5,828 bases of DNA from JBNJDJ01 sp051744845 (GCA_051744845.1 JBNJDJ010000091.1:1-5828); one strand, 5' to 3'. Shown: positions 1 through 5,750, counted from the stretch's first letter. Notes: generated from the letters alone by a model not told the origin. Made by a program: numbers and translations.

Positions 1-1037
1 TTTTTATAAACTTCACGGTCTATTTTTTTTATTTTAGATAAATAATCGCTTATATTTTCAAAAGCAAAAGACTCATTAAATATAACTAACTCAATTTTTT
101 TTCTGATTAAATTATATTTTTTTACTTCATTTTCATCTTTAATATTATTAAGATAAATAAGCACTTTAGATAATAAAAATAGAAGTTGTTTATTAGTAAA
201 CTTGTTTTTGAATTCATTATCTAGTTGATTTAAATTATTATTATTAATTATATATTTTAGTTGTCCAATTAAACAATTGTTTTTTTCACAAACACCACAG
301 TTCTTAGTAGTTAAGCAAGTATCTTGAATTGAATTATTCAATTCTTTTTTGTAATTTTTTAAGTTTTGTGCTGCAATTTTATATCTAGATAATTTGTCTT
401 TAGATTTATACTTCCAGATAAAGAAGAAATAAATTATTGAAACAAAAAAGATTAAACTGCTTTTAAGATATAAATTATCAATAATAGGGATTATTTTTAT
501 AAATCCAAATATTATAAATATACCTGAAGATAAAACTTTGATTAAAAACTCTGGAATGTTTTTTCCTAATTTCATTCCAACAATTATGCCTAAAATACTT
601 GTAGCTACCATTCCTGAAACTGTACCTAAAAAAGTAAAAATAGGATAATTAGAATCTGTAGCTAAGGCAATAGTTGCAAGTTGGGTTTTATCTCCTAATT
701 CACCTATAAAGAATAAAAAGGCTATTGTAATAATTGGATGTATAGTATCCTTTTTAAAATCTTCATCATCCTCTTCATCATTAGCTATAGTTAAAATGCC
801 GAAAACTATAAAAAAGAAACTAGCTATTATTTGTAAGTTATTGAAAGATATAAAATTTGATAAATATATTCCAAGTAAGACTGCTAAAATATGATTTAGA
901 AAAGTTCCTATAAAAATTCCTGTTATAACAGTTTTTATTTTATATTTAGTTGCAAAAGTCATAGCAATAATTTGACTTTTATCACCTAGTTCTGCAAAGA
1001 ATATTAGTAAAAAAGCTTTGATTAATTGATTTATCAT
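1..1037 (-). CDS. GDT1/TMEM165 (UPF0016) family cation transporter with cysteine-rich C-terminal extension, partial at 3' end
   Basis: Translating the minus strand from the ATG at 1037 gives 345 codons with no stop before the window edge, so the C-terminus is missing. The two family signatures are plain: AELGDKSQ at residues 15-22 and GELGDKTQ at 112-119, each in a hydrophobic half. An acidic loop (NDEEDDED, residues 86-93) separates the halves. This two-fold repeat is the hallmark of the GDT1/TMEM165 family, whose characterised members move Mn2+ or Ca2+ across membranes; Mn2+ export is the likely role in a bacterium, but this is inference. About six membrane segments fill residues 1-190 and a seventh lies near 193-208. 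Ordinary bacterial members end about there. This one continues for at least 135 charged, Asn/Lys-rich residues carrying C241, C247, C250 and C255 (C-x5-C-x2-C-x4-C), a possible metal or Fe-S site. The start is supported by AAAGGAA five to six bases upstream. The family call is firm; substrate and tail function are unknown. Confidence 0.9.
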   Translation of the reverse strand, partial: MINQLIKAFLLIFFAELGDKSQIIAMTFATKYKIKTVITGIFIGTFLNHILAVLLGIYLSNFISFNNLQIIASFFFIVFGILTIANDEEDDEDFKKDTIHPIITIAFLFFIGELGDKTQLATIALATDSNYPIFTFLGTVSGMVATSILGIIVGMKLGKNIPEFLIKVLSSGIFIIFGFIKIIPIIDNLYLKSSLIFFVSIIYFFFIWKYKSKDKLSRYKIAAQNLKNYKKELNNSIQDTCLTTKNCGVCEKNNCLIGQLKYIINNNNLNQLDNEFKNKFTNKQLLFLLSKVLIYLNNIKDENEVKKYNLIRKKIELVIFNESFAFENISDYLSKIKKIDREVYK

Positions 1038-1067
1038 GAGTTCCTTTCATATAAATATTTCTGTAGA

Positions 1068-1091
1068 TTTCCTGTTATATTTTATAGGAAA
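1068..1091 (-). repeat. Inverted repeat in the leader of the GDT1 gene
   Basis: TTTCCT and AGGAAA arms are separated by 12 bases and lie about 30 nt upstream of the GDT1 start codon. In the transcript the 5' arm UUUCCU could pair with the AGGAAA arm or, less well, with the AGGAA of the ribosome binding site. The arms are short and no terminator-like U-tract follows. The same arms with an 11-base loop occur in the trpB leader at 4072-4094. Confidence 0.35.
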
Positions 1092-1195
1092 GATAAAGAA
1101 ATTAAAAGGAAAATAAATAAAAAAAGTATAACTCTTTTAAAAAATTAATTTCTTTTTTTTGAATTATAAGATATTTCAAATAATTGGATATATAG

Positions 1196-1223
1196 ATAAT
1201 AATTTTAAAAGGTTGATTTTCAA
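1196..1223 (-). promoter_or_regulatory. Candidate promoter of the GDT1 gene
   Basis: On the minus strand TTGAAA (1223-1218) and TATTAT (1201-1196) are 16 bases apart, each matching five of six sigma-A consensus positions. The transcript would start near 1189 and carry a leader of about 150 nt. An alternative is an extended -10, TGCTATAAT at 1302-1294, which lacks a good -35 and would give a leader of about 250 nt. In such AT-rich DNA chance matches are frequent, so the choice is open. Confidence 0.35.
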
Positions 1224-1289
1224 ATTGACTGATAGTTAAAAAAATAACAAAAATTGATAATTAATTGATAAAGGTTGCATTTTCAAATT
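1208..1289. repeat. Imperfect direct repeat, two copies about 62 bp apart
   Basis: AAAGGTTGATTTTCAAATT at 1208-1226 recurs at 1270-1289 with one inserted C after the GGTTG. Read on the minus strand, both copies contain TTGAAAAT followed by CAACCTTT, and the first overlaps the candidate -35 of the GDT1 gene. They could be operator copies for a regulator of either divergent gene, or the trace of a small local duplication. A degenerate third TTTCAAA lies at 1174-1180. Confidence 0.5.
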
Positions 1290-1337
1290 AATTATTATAG
1301 CAATAAAGATTTAAATAGCAGTGTTTAATCGAATATA

Positions 1338-1349
1338 TAAACATGTTTA
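1338..1349. promoter_or_regulatory. 12-bp perfect palindrome upstream of the symporter promoter, putative operator
   Basis: TAAACATGTTTA is a perfect 12-bp palindrome ending 10 bases before the -35 hexamer at 1360. Its right half belongs to a TGTTTAA that also occurs at 1322-1328, 22 bp (about two helical turns) from the copy at 1344-1350. This placement suits a dimeric activator or repressor, but no regulator family is recognised and AT-rich DNA yields palindromes by chance. Confidence 0.3.
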
Positions 1350-1359
1350 ACCCATTAGA

Positions 1360-1388
1360 TTGACAAAAAATTAACAGTGGTATATAAT
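1360..1388 (+). promoter_or_regulatory. Perfect-consensus sigma-A promoter of the AGCS symporter gene
   Basis: TTGACA at 1360-1365 and TATAAT at 1383-1388 are separated by exactly 17 bases, a full match to the vegetative sigma-factor consensus. Transcription should begin near 1395 and give a 5' leader of about 30 nt. That is too short for a riboswitch or T-box, so any regulation would act on the DNA at or upstream of the promoter. Confidence 0.88.
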
Positions 1389-1425
1389 CTCTCTGAAATC
1401 AAAATGAGTATTATAAGGGGGAAAA

Positions 1426-2811
1426 ATGGAAAAATTAAATGAAATAGTTAATGTGATTAATGGACTTGTATGGGGGCCACCACTTTTAATTTTGCTAGTT
1501 GGAACAGGGATTTATTTATCTTTTAAATTAGGTTTTTTACAAATTTTTAGGCTTCCACTTGCTTTGAAATATTTATTTTCAAAAGAAAAAGGAATTGAAA
1601 GTAAAAAACAAAAAGGAGATATTTCATCTTTTGCAGCAGTTTGTACAGCATTATCAGCAACAATAGGTACTGGGAATATTGTTGGTGTAGCTACAGCAAT
1701 AAGATTGGGAGGACCAGGAGCATTATTTTGGATGTGGATAGCTGCTTTCTTTGGGATGGCTACTAAATATTCAGAGTCTTTATTGGCAGTAAAATATAGA
1801 ATAGTTGATGATAATGGAGAAATGTCTGGCGGACCAATGTATTATATTGAAAAAGGATTGAAAAACAAATTTTTAGCAAAATGCTTTGCGATATTTGGAG
1901 TAGGAGTTGCTTTTTTTGGTATAGGAACTTTTGCTCAAGTTAATTCTATTACTTCGGCTGTTAATATAGCTTTTAATATTCCGGTGATTGTAGTAGGTAT
2001 TATTTTAACTATTTTAGTGGCTTTAGTAACATTAGGAGGAATAAAAAGTATATCGAAAGTTTCGGAATTTGTTGTACCTTTTATGGCAATTGCATATGTA
2101 CTAGGCACATTATTTATATTAATAACCAATTATGATAAAATACCTTCTACATTAGCATTTATTTTTAGTTCTGCATTTAATAAAACATCTGCTGCTGGTG
2201 GATTTGCTGGATCTACTGTAGCTTTAGCATTAAAAAGTGGAATTTCTAGAGGAGTTTTTTCTAATGAATCAGGATTAGGTTCAGCTCCAATTGCAGCTGC
2301 TGCCTCTAAAACCAATTCATGTGTAAGACAAGGACTAGTTCAAATGACAGGAACATTTTTTGATACTATTTTAGTTTGCACAATGACAGGTGTTACTTTA
2401 GTATTAACTGGAGTATGGAGTGATTCTAGTTTTGAAGGAGCTGGCGCAACAACTGAGGCTTTTAGGAGAGGCTTAGAAACAGCACCTTTTATAGGCGAAA
2501 TGATTGTTACAATAGGTTTAATATTTTTTGCCTTTACAACTATACTTGGTTGGAATTATTATGGAGAACGTTGTGTTGAATATTTATTTGGAGTAAAAGG
2601 TATAAAACCATATAAATATATATTTATATTTTTAATAGCGTTAGGACCTTTTTTAAAACTAAAATTAATTTGGACAATGGCTGATATTGTCAATGGTCTT
2701 ATGGCTATACCTAATTTAATTGGTATAATAGGATTAAGTGGGATAATAGTAAAAGAGACAAATGAGTTTTTTAATGATTTAGAAAGTAACAAAATTGATA
2801 AGATAGCATAA
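1426..2811 (+). CDS. AGCS-family sodium:alanine/glycine symporter
   Basis: This 461-residue polytopic membrane protein imports small neutral amino acids, typically alanine or glycine, with Na+ across the cytoplasmic membrane. The family signature GGPGALFWMWIAAFFG is intact at residues 95-110. It is preceded by the conserved SATIGTGNIVGVATAI stretch (77-92), which in the family contributes to substrate and Na+ binding, and followed by GGPMYYIEKG (135-144). SNESGLGSAPIAAAA in the second half is also characteristic. Length and the roughly 10-11 hydrophobic segments are normal for the family, and no break is seen. AAGGGGG at 1415-1421 is a strong ribosome binding site, four bases from the ATG. 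The gene is a single unit: it has its own consensus promoter and ends in a shared terminator facing trpB. The exact substrate (alanine, glycine or another small amino acid) cannot be read from the sequence. Confidence 0.96.
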   Translation: MEKLNEIVNVINGLVWGPPLLILLVGTGIYLSFKLGFLQIFRLPLALKYLFSKEKGIESKKQKGDISSFAAVCTALSATIGTGNIVGVATAIRLGGPGALFWMWIAAFFGMATKYSESLLAVKYRIVDDNGEMSGGPMYYIEKGLKNKFLAKCFAIFGVGVAFFGIGTFAQVNSITSAVNIAFNIPVIVVGIILTILVALVTLGGIKSISKVSEFVVPFMAIAYVLGTLFILITNYDKIPSTLAFIFSSAFNKTSAAGGFAGSTVALALKSGISRGVFSNESGLGSAPIAAAASKTNSCVRQGLVQMTGTFFDTILVCTMTGVTLVLTGVWSDSSFEGAGATTEAFRRGLETAPFIGEMIVTIGLIFFAFTTILGWNYYGERCVEYLFGVKGIKPYKYIFIFLIALGPFLKLKLIWTMADIVNGLMAIPNLIGIIGLSGIIVKETNEFFNDLESNKIDKIA

Positions 2812-2814
2812 AAC

Positions 2815-2856
2815 AAAAAGATTTTTAGTAAAATTAATTACTAAAAATCTTTTTTT
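2815..2856. terminator. Bidirectional intrinsic terminator between the symporter gene and trpB
   Basis: A perfect 17-bp inverted repeat (2815-2831 with 2838-2854) surrounds a 6-base AATTAA loop. It is T-rich on both flanks: seven T on the plus strand (2850-2856), and TTTTTG then TTTT on the minus strand. It starts three bases after the symporter stop and lies just beyond the trpB stop, so it should end both convergent transcripts. The stem is A/T-rich, but its length and symmetry make the call strong. Confidence 0.9.
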
Positions 2857-2858
2857 AT

Positions 2859-4034
2859 CTATTCCATTATTTCATGAACTTGTTGAACATCTTTATCTCC
2901 ACGTCCTGAAAGATTGATAATAATTATTTTATCTTTCGATAAATCTTTAGCAAGTTTAACACCATAAGCTATTGCATGGGCACTTTCTAAAGCTGGTATA
3001 ATACCTTCAGTTTTAGATAAAAGTTCAAAGTTTTCTAAAGCTTCTTTATCAGTAATAGTCACATATTTTGCACGGTTTGAATCTTTATAAAAACTGTGTT
3101 CTGGACCTACTCCAGGGTAGTCAAGTCCTGCTGAAACTGAATGGACATCAAGAGGTTTACCAGATTCATCTTGTAAATTATAACATTTAAAACCATGGAT
3201 TTCACCTTTTTTGCCTTTAGTTAATGTTGCAGCGTGTTTATCAGTATCTAATCCTAGACCTCCAGGTTCAACTCCTATAAATTTAACTTTTTCATCATTA
3301 TAAAAAGGATGAAAGAGACCTATTGCATTTGAACCACCACCAACACATGCTACTAAATAATCTGGTAATTTATTTTCTTTTTTCAAAATTTGTTTTTTAG
3401 CTTCCTCACCTATAACACTTTGGAAATATCTAACCATTAAAGGATAAGGATGTGGACCTACTGCAGAACCTAGAAGATAAAAAGTATCTTCAAAATTTTC
3501 AACAAAATCTTTTAAAGCAGCATCTACTGCATCTTTTAAAGTCATAGTTCCACTTGTTACTGGTTTTACCTCAGCTCCTAAAAGCTTCATTCTATATACA
3601 TTTAAAGCTTGTCTTTCAGTATCTTTTTTACCCATATATACAATACAATCCATATTGAAAAGAGCAGCTACAGTAGCAGTTGCTACACCGTGTTGTCCAG
3701 CTCCAGTTTCAGCAATTATTCTTTTTTTACCCATTCTTTTAGCTAGAAGAATTTGACCTATAGTATTATTAATTTTGTGAGCTCCAGTATGGTTAAGATC
3801 TTCTCTTTTTAAATATATTTTTGCTCCATTAATACTTTCAGTTAAGTTTCTAGCAAAATATAAAGGATTAGACCTTCCTATATATTCTTTTTGATAATAT
3901 TTTAAATCCTTTTTAAACTCCTTATCATCTTTATACTTTTCGAATGCTTTTTCTACCTTTTCTAAACACTTATCTAGATTTTTAGGTACAAATCTACCTC
4001 CAAATTCACCGAAATAACCTTTTTTGTTTTTCAT
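2859..4034 (-). CDS. trpB: Tryptophan synthase beta chain (TrpB1 type)
   Basis: This PLP enzyme joins indole to L-serine to give L-tryptophan, normally with indole channelled from the TrpA subunit. At 391 residues it has the usual TrpB1 length. Landmark residues fall at the same numbers as in the Salmonella enzyme: K87 in HTGAHKINN (Schiff-base lysine), E109 before TGAGQHG (catalytic glutamate), D305 in LDYPGVGPEH and E350. The PLP phosphate loop is GGGSNA at 232-237, and S376 in NLSGRGDKD is placed to contact the PLP ring nitrogen. All catalytic residues are present, so it should be active. AAAGGAG at 4042-4048 sits seven bases from the ATG. It has its own promoter and a Trp-specific T-box. 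No trpA or other trp gene adjoins it: aroF lies upstream with its own leader, and a terminator with a convergent gene lies downstream. It may therefore act on free indole, or pair with a TrpA encoded elsewhere. Confidence 0.98.
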   Translation of the reverse strand: MKNKKGYFGEFGGRFVPKNLDKCLEKVEKAFEKYKDDKEFKKDLKYYQKEYIGRSNPLYFARNLTESINGAKIYLKREDLNHTGAHKINNTIGQILLAKRMGKKRIIAETGAGQHGVATATVAALFNMDCIVYMGKKDTERQALNVYRMKLLGAEVKPVTSGTMTLKDAVDAALKDFVENFEDTFYLLGSAVGPHPYPLMVRYFQSVIGEEAKKQILKKENKLPDYLVACVGGGSNAIGLFHPFYNDEKVKFIGVEPGGLGLDTDKHAATLTKGKKGEIHGFKCYNLQDESGKPLDVHSVSAGLDYPGVGPEHSFYKDSNRAKYVTITDKEALENFELLSKTEGIIPALESAHAIAYGVKLAKDLSKDKIIIINLSGRGDKDVQQVHEIME

Positions 4035-4071
4035 AATTAATCTCCTTTCATATTCATAGTTTAAATTTAAG

Positions 4072-4094
4072 TTTCCTATGTTTATTAAAGGAAA
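4072..4094 (-). repeat. Inverted repeat between the T-box terminator and the trpB ribosome binding site
   Basis: TTTCCT and AGGAAA arms are separated by 11 bases in the trpB leader, after the T-box terminator and about 38 nt before the start codon. In the transcript UUUCCUUU could instead pair over eight positions (one G-U) with AAAGGAGA, which contains the ribosome binding site. It could thus form two exclusive structures. The stem is short and this may be chance. Confidence 0.35.
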
Positions 4095-4106
4095 TTAATT
4101 TATAAT

Positions 4107-4142
4107 AAAAAAGTCCTTTACATGAAGAGTCATGCAAAGGAC
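4107..4142 (-). terminator. trpB: T-box regulated terminator in the trpB leader
   Basis: On the minus strand GTCCTTTGCATGA and TCATGTAAAGGAC form a 13-bp stem with one G-U pair around a CTCT loop (4142-4113), followed by six T (4112-4107). Its 5' arm is shared with the antiterminator: CCTTT at 4140-4136 pairs with AAAGG at 4164-4160. The two folds are therefore exclusive, and uncharged tRNA-Trp should favour read-through into trpB. Because no other terminator follows aroF, it may also end aroF transcripts. Confidence 0.92.
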
Positions 4143-4359
4143 GAATAATCGTGTTGCCACCTTTGTTTATTATAAATATAATCACTTTTTCAACTACAGG
4201 AAACCGATAGTCTATCTCTATAACGGGAGAGACCCGGGTTGCTTACTAAAAATTCAGCTCCCACTCATAAGCCCATTCAATTAATTAATATTACTAATCT
4301 CACACTAACATTAGCTCGCTTTAAATATTTCTATTAATTTACTATTTCTTATTCTAAGT
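4107..4359 (-). promoter_or_regulatory. T-box leader of trpB, specifier UGG, tRNA-Trp responsive
   Basis: All parts of a class I T-box are visible. The Stem I base pairs ACTTA-gaa-TAAG (from 4359) with CTTATGAGT, with the GA/UGA kink-turn elements. An AGTA on the 5' strand faces GAA on the 3' strand of the specifier loop, and GAA is followed directly by the specifier UGG at 4275-4273, a tryptophan codon. Upper Stem I pairs AATTAAT and AATATT with their complements. A pseudoknotted Stem IIA/B is seen as CGGG-TCTCT-CCCG, with the loop pairing a downstream AGAGA. Stem III is ATTATATTTATAAT at 4182-4169. The T-box proper, AAAGGTGGCAACACG (4164-4150), presents UGGC (4159-4156). Its C would pair with a G discriminator base, which bacterial tRNA-Trp carries. 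Specifier, discriminator match and downstream gene all agree. Uncharged tRNA-Trp should stabilise the antiterminator (4164-4136). Confidence 0.95.
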
Positions 4360-4377
4360 TTTATTTTATTAACTAAT

Positions 4378-4406
4378 ATATTACAAAAATTTAAAAACTA
4401 TGTCAA
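4378..4406 (-). promoter_or_regulatory. Promoter of trpB and its T-box leader
   Basis: TTGACA (4406-4401) and TAATAT (4383-4378) on the minus strand are 17 bases apart: a perfect -35 and a good -10. Transcription would begin near 4371, giving a leader of about 335 nt that begins just upstream of T-box Stem I. The -35 starts only seven bases after the aroF stop codon, which leaves no room for a separate aroF terminator before it. Confidence 0.85.
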
Positions 4407-4413
4407 GATATTT

Positions 4414-5442
4414 TTATAATTCGTTGTAAATATTTTCAACAAGTTTTTCAGTTTGTTCCCAACCAAGACAAGGGTCAGTTATAGATTTACCAAATTCTTT
4501 ACCAACTTCAGCTTGTTTTCCTTCTTTTAAATAACTTTCTATCATTAAGCCTTTTATAACATCTTTTAATTCAGAATCGTAATTTCTATTTCTTAATACT
4601 TCCATAGCAATTCTAGGTTGTTCTAGATATTGTTTATTAGAGTTTGCATGACTAGTATCAATTATTATTGATTGATTTACTAAATCTCTATCATTATAGT
4701 TACTAACTAAATGTTTTACTTCTTCATAATGGTAATTAGGGAAATTTCTACCATATTGATCTACATATCCTCTTAAAATACAGTGAGATAATTCATTTCC
4801 AGTAGTTTTAACTTCATTACCATTAAAAATTAAAGAATGTTGTATTTGTGATGCTTTAATTGAGTTAAGCATTACAGTTAAATCACCACTTGTTGGATTT
4901 TTCATACCTACTGGATGTTCTATTCCACTAGCTACTAGTCTGTGTTTTTGATTTTCTACAGATCTAGCACCTACAGCAATATAACTTAATACATCACTTA
5001 AATATTCGTAGTTAGTTGGATAAAGCATTTCATCTGCTGAAGTTAAGCCTGATTCTTTAATAACATTAATATGTAATCTTCGAATAGCCTCAATTCCTTC
5101 TAACATATTTGGTTTTTCATTAGGATTTGGTTGGTGTAAAAGACCTTTATATCCTTCACCTGTAGTTCTTGGTTTATTTGTATATATTCTTGGAATAATC
5201 ATTAACTTATCTTCATATTTATCTTGAAGTTTTCCTAATTTTTTGACATATTCAATTACAGCTTCTTCATCATCTGCTGAACATGGACCTATTATTAAAA
5301 CAAATTTGTCTAATTCACCTTTAAAAATTTTTTCAATTTCCTTATCTCTTTTTTCCTTAATTTCTTTAACTTTACCATTTAATGGCATAACTTTTTTTAC
5401 ATCTTTTGAACTAGGTAATTTTCTTACAATATCAATACTCAT
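4414..5442 (-). CDS. aroF: 3-deoxy-7-phosphoheptulonate (DAHP) synthase, type I alpha (AroF/AroG class)
   Basis: This cytosolic metal-dependent enzyme condenses phosphoenolpyruvate with erythrose 4-phosphate to DAHP, the first step of the shikimate route to Phe, Tyr and Trp. At 342 residues it is close to E. coli AroG (350). The counterparts of the AroG active-site residues are present: R85; K90-P-R92-T-T; R160 in GARSVENQ; K181 in VGMKN; and R224 in HCILRG. The metal ligands are C54 in IGPCSADD, H265 in DTSHANSNKQ, E302 in IESYLKEG and D323 in ITDPCLGW. It therefore looks intact and active. The N-terminal 45 residues match the extension that in AroG-type enzymes helps form the feedback site, but Phe or Tyr sensitivity cannot be read safely from sequence. 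The aroF symbol is generic here, not an isozyme assignment. AAAGGAGG at 5447-5454 is four bases before the ATG. A Phe-specific T-box precedes the gene, and the trpB promoter begins just after its stop. Confidence 0.97.
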   Translation of the reverse strand: MSIDIVRKLPSSKDVKKVMPLNGKVKEIKEKRDKEIEKIFKGELDKFVLIIGPCSADDEEAVIEYVKKLGKLQDKYEDKLMIIPRIYTNKPRTTGEGYKGLLHQPNPNEKPNMLEGIEAIRRLHINVIKESGLTSADEMLYPTNYEYLSDVLSYIAVGARSVENQKHRLVASGIEHPVGMKNPTSGDLTVMLNSIKASQIQHSLIFNGNEVKTTGNELSHCILRGYVDQYGRNFPNYHYEEVKHLVSNYNDRDLVNQSIIIDTSHANSNKQYLEQPRIAMEVLRNRNYDSELKDVIKGLMIESYLKEGKQAEVGKEFGKSITDPCLGWEQTEKLVENIYNEL

Positions 5443-5467
5443 ATTTCCTCCTTTAAATTTTTAAAAT

Positions 5468-5518
5468 AAAAAAACTTTCATCTTAATAAATAGAAAAATC
5501 TATTTACTAGGATGAAAG
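5468..5518 (-). terminator. aroF: T-box regulated terminator in the aroF leader
   Basis: On the minus strand CTTTCATC (from 5518) pairs with GATGAAAG (to 5475). After one C-A mismatch the helix continues with TAG/TTA and TAAATAGA/TCTATTTA around a short T loop, giving a long stem, and seven T follow (5474-5468). The 5' arm CTTTCATCCTA is the same segment that completes the antiterminator, so the two folds exclude each other. Confidence 0.92.
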
Positions 5519-5750
5519 CTCTTTCATGGTACCACCTATTTTTATAGTTATTTTACAATAACTACCTTTGCAAGTACGGATGTATATACATCTTATACTC
5601 ATAGTATATGTTAACGGATACTTACCGGAAAAATCTACTTAATTTCAATTTCCAACTCAAGGCTGAATTTAATTATCAATATATTCTGGTTCTCAGCTAA
5701 TCCAGTTCTCTGTAATATATTTATTTTAATTAACTTGGCCTTTCAAAGTT
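5468..5750 (-). promoter_or_regulatory. T-box leader of aroF, specifier UUC, tRNA-Phe responsive
   Basis: The Stem I base pairs AACTT-tga-AAGGC (from 5750) with GCCTTGAGTT, including the kink-turn GA elements. Upper Stem I pairs TAATTA and AATATATT with their complements. The specifier loop reads AAA then UUC (5667-5665) then A before the helix resumes. This places UUC, a phenylalanine codon, exactly where UGG sits in the trpB leader. A Stem IIA/B pseudoknot is seen as CGG-TAAGTAT-CCG, with AGTAT pairing a downstream ATACT. Stem III is TAGTTATT-gtaa-AATAACTA (5564-5545). The T-box AGGTGGTACCATG (5537-5525) presents UGGU (5534-5531). Its U would pair with an A discriminator base, as in tRNA-Phe. 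The antiterminator (5538-5508) pairs TAGG with CCTA and ATGAAAG with CTTTCAT around a 7-base bulge. Phe starvation should thus switch on DAHP synthase. A Tyr call is excluded by the codon, since UAC or UAU is not in the loop. Confidence 0.94.

Larger units (their letters stand above)
1038..1359. other. Divergent AT-rich intergenic region without a gene
   Basis: These 320 bases separate the GDT1 gene (leftward) from the symporter gene (rightward). I found no credible small ORF on either strand: the few ATG-started frames are under 20 codons and lack a ribosome binding site. The stretch does not contain the conserved core of the yybP-ykoY manganese riboswitch that often precedes bacterial Mn exporters. 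It does hold an imperfect direct repeat, a 12-bp palindrome, a weak leftward promoter candidate and a small inverted repeat, listed separately. Confidence 0.7.

Noticed and set aside
1251..1270. Fur/PerR-like box (TGATAAT followed by AATTGAT)
   Set aside because: Only the left half matches the 7-1-7 pattern; in DNA this AT-rich such half sites are common.
1038..1300. Manganese (yybP-ykoY) riboswitch upstream of the GDT1 gene
   Set aside because: Expected from the gene family, but the conserved G/C-rich core motifs are absent; the region is nearly all A/T.
1404..1442. 12-codon leader ORF (ATG at 1404) overlapping the symporter start
   Set aside because: It starts about nine bases after the predicted transcription start with no ribosome binding site, and its codons contain the ribosome binding site of the real gene; most likely chance.
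1935..2315. Two open frames of 61-64 codons on the minus strand inside the symporter gene
   Set aside because: They are antisense shadows of a well-conserved membrane protein, without ribosome binding sites or recognisable content.
2559..2816. 85-codon minus-strand frame at the 3' end of the symporter gene
   Set aside because: It overlaps the coding strand of a clear AGCS family member and the terminator; low-complexity hydrophobic content is expected from reading membrane-protein codons backwards.
5243..5464. 73-codon plus-strand frame opposite the start of aroF
   Set aside because: Antisense to the conserved N-terminal part and ribosome binding site of DAHP synthase; no promoter or ribosome binding site of its own was seen.
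5665..5667. Tyrosine specificity for the aroF T-box
   Set aside because: tRNA-Tyr also has an A discriminator, so UGGU alone would allow it, but the aligned specifier codon is UUC, which pairs with the tRNA-Phe anticodon.
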